In this document: positions 13,957 through 15,738 of the stretch, piece by piece
Layout: every line of letters starts with the position of its first letter
Position numbering within the stretch: position 1 is the stretch's first letter
From: Actinomycetota bacterium
GTDB lineage: Bacteria; Actinomycetota; Acidimicrobiia; Acidimicrobiales; JAHWKP01
Length of the DNA: 15,738 bases
Direction: 5' to 3'
Assembly: GCA_019347775.1 (NCBI GenBank)
Contig: JAHWKP010000020.1
Location: 1 to 15,738, forward strand
Program-made: the position numbers and the translations under genes
Notes under the pieces: generated by a model
What the model was told of the DNA's origin: nothing
What the model saw: the letters and a program-made list of their open reading frames with translations, nothing else
Database searches by the model: none

Positions 13957-13995
13957 TTCAGTTCGGCTTCAGCCAGTCTTCAGCGGCGCTTGCAC
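13957..13995 (+). promoter_or_regulatory. Four-unit 11-bp repeat array upstream of the FG-GAP gene (box B)
   Basis: TTCAG starts at 13957, 13968 and 13979, followed by TTGCAC at 13990, all exactly 11 bp apart. The ATG of the FG-GAP gene begins 15 nt after the start of the last unit. An 11-bp period places each unit on the same face of DNA and is the arrangement read by OmpR-fold SARP/AfsR and PhoP-type proteins in actinomycetes. The nearest SARP gene is divergent, about 100 nt away. No good -10 hexamer lies between array and ATG, so the transcription start is unresolved. Confidence 0.65.
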
Positions 13996-14004
13996 CTTGG
14001 CGGC

Positions 14005-15231
14005 ATGACTACGTATCTGAAGAAGAGCCCATCGACCAGGCCGGTCCGAGTCTTCCGGCTGGTTGTCCTCGCCACCATCCTTACGGCGCTGGCGGCACCA
14101 GTAGCGCCGGCGTCTGCGAGCCCGCCTGCGCAGACCAAGCTCATCGCCGCAGCCGGGACGGCGGAGGCGAAGTTCGGGACCTCGGTCTCGATCGACGGAA
14201 ATACGGCAGTGGTCGGGGGACCAGACGAAGGCGGGATGGGCGCGGCGTACGTCTTTACGCGGAGAGGAGGCGTCTGGACCGAGGAGGCCACGCTCGTCTC
14301 CCCCGTCCGCGCCGACGGGGAGAAGTTCGGTTACGACGTCGCCATCTCCGGCGACACGATCGTCGTCGGGGCGCCCAGTGCCGAACAGACGAAGCCCATC
14401 GGCGAACCGGGCGTGGCCTACGTCTTCGTTCGGACGCCACGCGGATGGTCGCAGCAGGCAAAGCTGGCCCCTTCCGACGGCAAGACAGACGACGCCTTCG
14501 GATTCGGCGTCGCCATCTCGGGTGACACCATCCTGATTGGCGCCAACCGCGGGACTGTCCTGCCGAGCATCGACTCGGGCGCGGCGTACGTGTTCACCCG
14601 CGCAGGCAATTCATGGAGCGAGCAAGCCAAGCTGACGCCTGCCAACGGCGCCCCCGATGACAACTTCGGATTCTCGGTCGCCCTTTCCGGTGACACCGCT
14701 GTGGTGGGCATGCCGAGGGGGGAGGTCGGCGGGGCCCTTGGCCAGGGGTCGGCGCGCGTGTTCATACGCCGTGGATCGGCATGGACCGAGCAGGCCACGC
14801 TCACCGCGGCCGACGCGTTGCCCGGGGACTGGGTTGGGGTGTCAACATCGATCTTCGGCGACACCGTGGTGATCGGTGCCTCTGGCCAGAACTCGGCCTA
14901 CGTGTTCACCCGTCAGGGCGAAGCGTGGACGCAGGCGGCGAAGCTGACCGCACCGGATGGAACCGCGGGCGACCAATTCGGCCACTCCGTGACCGCTACG
15001 GATGAGCACGTCGCGGTCGGAGCCCATACCGATGACGGCGGCTCGGTTTACGTGTTCAGTCGGGAATCCGGCTGGGGACCCCCGACCAAGCTCAGGGCCG
15101 AGGGCGGGCTCTTCGGCGTGTCGGTGTGGATGTCCGGCTCCACGCTGATCTCAGGGGCGAGCTTCATGGCCGTCGACGGCAAGAGGGCGCAAGGCGCGGC
15201 CTATGTGTTCGACCTCGGGCAGCAGTCGTGA
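14005..15231 (+). CDS. Secreted seven-bladed FG-GAP repeat beta-propeller protein
   Basis: The 408-residue protein starts with a Sec signal peptide: basic n-region, core LVVLATILTALAAPVA, cleavage after ASA at residue 38. Seven repeats of ~50 residues follow, starting near residues 57, 108, 165, 221, 277, 325 and 370. Each reads (F/V)GxSVxxxGDTxVVGAP and then GxAYVFTRxGxxWxxQAKL. FG-GAP repeats fold as propeller blades, as in integrin alpha heads, and seven make one closed ring. Blade 5 has VG for FG; blades 6 and 7 are the most diverged. No anchor, catalytic domain or sortase signal is present, so it is probably a released or wall-associated binding protein. ATG 14005 was chosen; an in-frame TTG at 13990 falls inside the repeat array. 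It lacks a Shine-Dalgarno. It is divergent from the SARP-type gene, its likely activator. Confidence 0.88.
   Translation: MTTYLKKSPSTRPVRVFRLVVLATILTALAAPVAPASASPPAQTKLIAAAGTAEAKFGTSVSIDGNTAVVGGPDEGGMGAAYVFTRRGGVWTEEATLVSPVRADGEKFGYDVAISGDTIVVGAPSAEQTKPIGEPGVAYVFVRTPRGWSQQAKLAPSDGKTDDAFGFGVAISGDTILIGANRGTVLPSIDSGAAYVFTRAGNSWSEQAKLTPANGAPDDNFGFSVALSGDTAVVGMPRGEVGGALGQGSARVFIRRGSAWTEQATLTAADALPGDWVGVSTSIFGDTVVIGASGQNSAYVFTRQGEAWTQAAKLTAPDGTAGDQFGHSVTATDEHVAVGAHTDDGGSVYVFSRESGWGPPTKLRAEGGLFGVSVWMSGSTLISGASFMAVDGKRAQGAAYVFDLGQQS
14173..15222 (+). repeat. Seven FG-GAP coding repeats
   Basis: Seven tandem units of roughly 135-170 nt share the protein pattern (F/V)G...GDT.VVG....AYVF.R...W...AKL. 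Conservation is at the protein level; the DNA has diverged, so these are old duplications and not an unstable microsatellite. Confidence 0.8.
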
Positions 15232-15240
15232 AGCAGGCGG

Positions 15241-15259
15241 GAGGACTGGGTCGGTCCTC
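15241..15259 (+). terminator. Hairpin after the FG-GAP gene
   Basis: GAGGAC (15241-15246) and GTCCTC (15254-15259) form a perfect 6-bp stem with a 7-nt loop, starting 10 nt after the stop codon. No T-run follows. It may end or attenuate the transcript before the separate promoter array at 15302-15340. Confidence 0.4.
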
Positions 15260-15301
15260 GCTGCGCACGACGACCTATCCCAGACGAACCCATTCCGCCG
15301 G

Positions 15302-15340
15302 TTCACCTCGTCTTCAGGCGATCTTCAGCAGCGCTTGCAC
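15302..15340 (+). promoter_or_regulatory. Four-unit 11-bp repeat array upstream of the second secreted gene (box C)
   Basis: TTCAC at 15302, TTCAG at 15313 and 15324, and TTGCAC at 15335 are spaced exactly 11 bp apart, and the ATG starts 15 nt after the last unit. Spacing and order are identical to those of box B. The last two units with their spacer match box B at 18 of 19 bases (CTTCAGC-R-GCGCTTGCACC). Box C starts with GTTCACC, the core of actinomycete PhoP/AfsR repeat units. Confidence 0.65.
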
Positions 15341-15349
15341 CCTTCAATC

Positions 15350-15738
15350 ATGACTACGCACCTGAGAAGGAACACATCCGAATGGGCTCAAGTGATGCGC
15401 CGACTCGCGGTGCTCGCCGCAATCCCTGCTTTGGCCCTGGCGCTGCCCTCGTCGGTACGTGCAGATGAACCTGTGCGCTCGGGGACGATCGTGGGCGGTG
15501 TCGGGGAGACGCCGGCCAGCCTCTACGTCCGCGGGATGGAGGGGTGCGTCGGCGCCCCCACATGTGCCACTTGGCTCCAGAGCGCCTGTCACCCCGCTCT
15601 GGCTGGGTCAGACCCGGCGCTCCAAGCCGCCATCGTCGACGTGGGCGACCTGGCTGATGGCGTCACTGAACGAGTCCTCGAGCTGCGACGCGGGGTAGGG
15701 CTCAACTGGGGGCACTTCATCGTGCAGTTCTGGTACGA
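15350..15738 (+). CDS. Secreted protein of unknown function, 3'-truncated by the window
   Basis: The frame is open from ATG 15350 to the last base (129 complete codons), so only the N-terminal part is visible. It begins MTTHLRRNTSEWAQVMRRLA, followed by core VLAAIPALALALPSS and a cleavage site after VRA at residue 38. That matches the signal-peptide length of the FG-GAP protein, whose N-terminus MTTYLKK is clearly related. A second Met at residue 16 could also serve. The mature part starts DEPVRSGTIVGGVGETPASL and has three Cys (66, 72, 80), which may form disulfides outside the cell. I do not recognise a domain. The promoter array shared with the FG-GAP gene predicts joint control by the SARP-type regulator. 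No Shine-Dalgarno is visible. Confidence 0.7.
   Translation, partial: MTTHLRRNTSEWAQVMRRLAVLAAIPALALALPSSVRADEPVRSGTIVGGVGETPASLYVRGMEGCVGAPTCATWLQSACHPALAGSDPALQAAIVDVGDLADGVTERVLELRRGVGLNWGHFIVQFWY

Noticed and set aside
1..15738. Anti-phage system, CRISPR array, mobile element or biosynthetic cluster
   Set aside because: No cas, transposase, integrase, terminal repeats, spaced identical repeats, polyketide or peptide synthetase genes were seen; the STAND ATPase carries a SARP DNA-binding domain, so it is a regulator and not a defence NLR.

Overview
This is high-GC DNA with actinobacterial character: GTG starts, weak or missing Shine-Dalgarno sequences, a SARP/AfsR-type regulator, TetR regulators and AxA-type signal peptides. 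The gene mix suits a deep-branching actinomycete such as an acidimicrobial lineage. That placement is an inference; no rRNA or other marker gene lies in the window. I see no tRNA, rRNA, CRISPR array, transposase or phage gene, and no gene-free stretch longer than about 205 bases.

Layout. Bases 1-1500 (+) hold the 3' end of a GH13 alpha-glucosidase and, directly abutting it, an AlkB-like 2-oxoglutarate/Fe(II) oxygenase. A dodecin (-) and a Thr/Pro-rich lipoprotein (+) diverge from 1730-1814. Bases 2448-3838 (-) are a tetR gene and an alpha/beta-fold protein resembling the cofactor-free quinolone dioxygenases HOD/QDO, overlapping by ATGA, with a recognisable promoter and a palindromic operator candidate in front. 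Bases 3939-7397 (-) form a tight three-gene operon: an uncharacterised 470-residue protein with a Ser-hydrolase-like elbow, an alpha/beta hydrolase and an MFS transporter. Bases 7539-8270 (-) encode a methyltransferase that starts inside what looks like the wing of a winged-helix domain and has a strong inverted repeat over its promoter. Bases 8476-9996 (-) are an amidase-signature enzyme.

Bases 10087-13857 (-) are a large SARP-BTAD-NB-ARC-TPR regulator interrupted by one in-frame TGA, so it reads as two ORFs in the same frame. Divergent from it are a secreted seven-bladed FG-GAP propeller protein (14005-15231, +) and then a second secreted protein that runs off the window (15350 onward, +).

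The most interesting signal is regulatory. Both secreted genes are preceded by the same array of four 11-bp-spaced units (TTCAG/TTCAC three times, then TTGCAC), ending exactly 15 nt before the ATG. Two more TTCAG units at 11-bp spacing lie just upstream of the regulator. An 11-bp period is what OmpR-fold SARP/AfsR proteins read, so I infer a small self-contained regulon: the large regulator controls itself and two secreted proteins with related N-termini. The in-frame stop in the regulator raises the question of whether it is decaying, split into two subunits, or read through.
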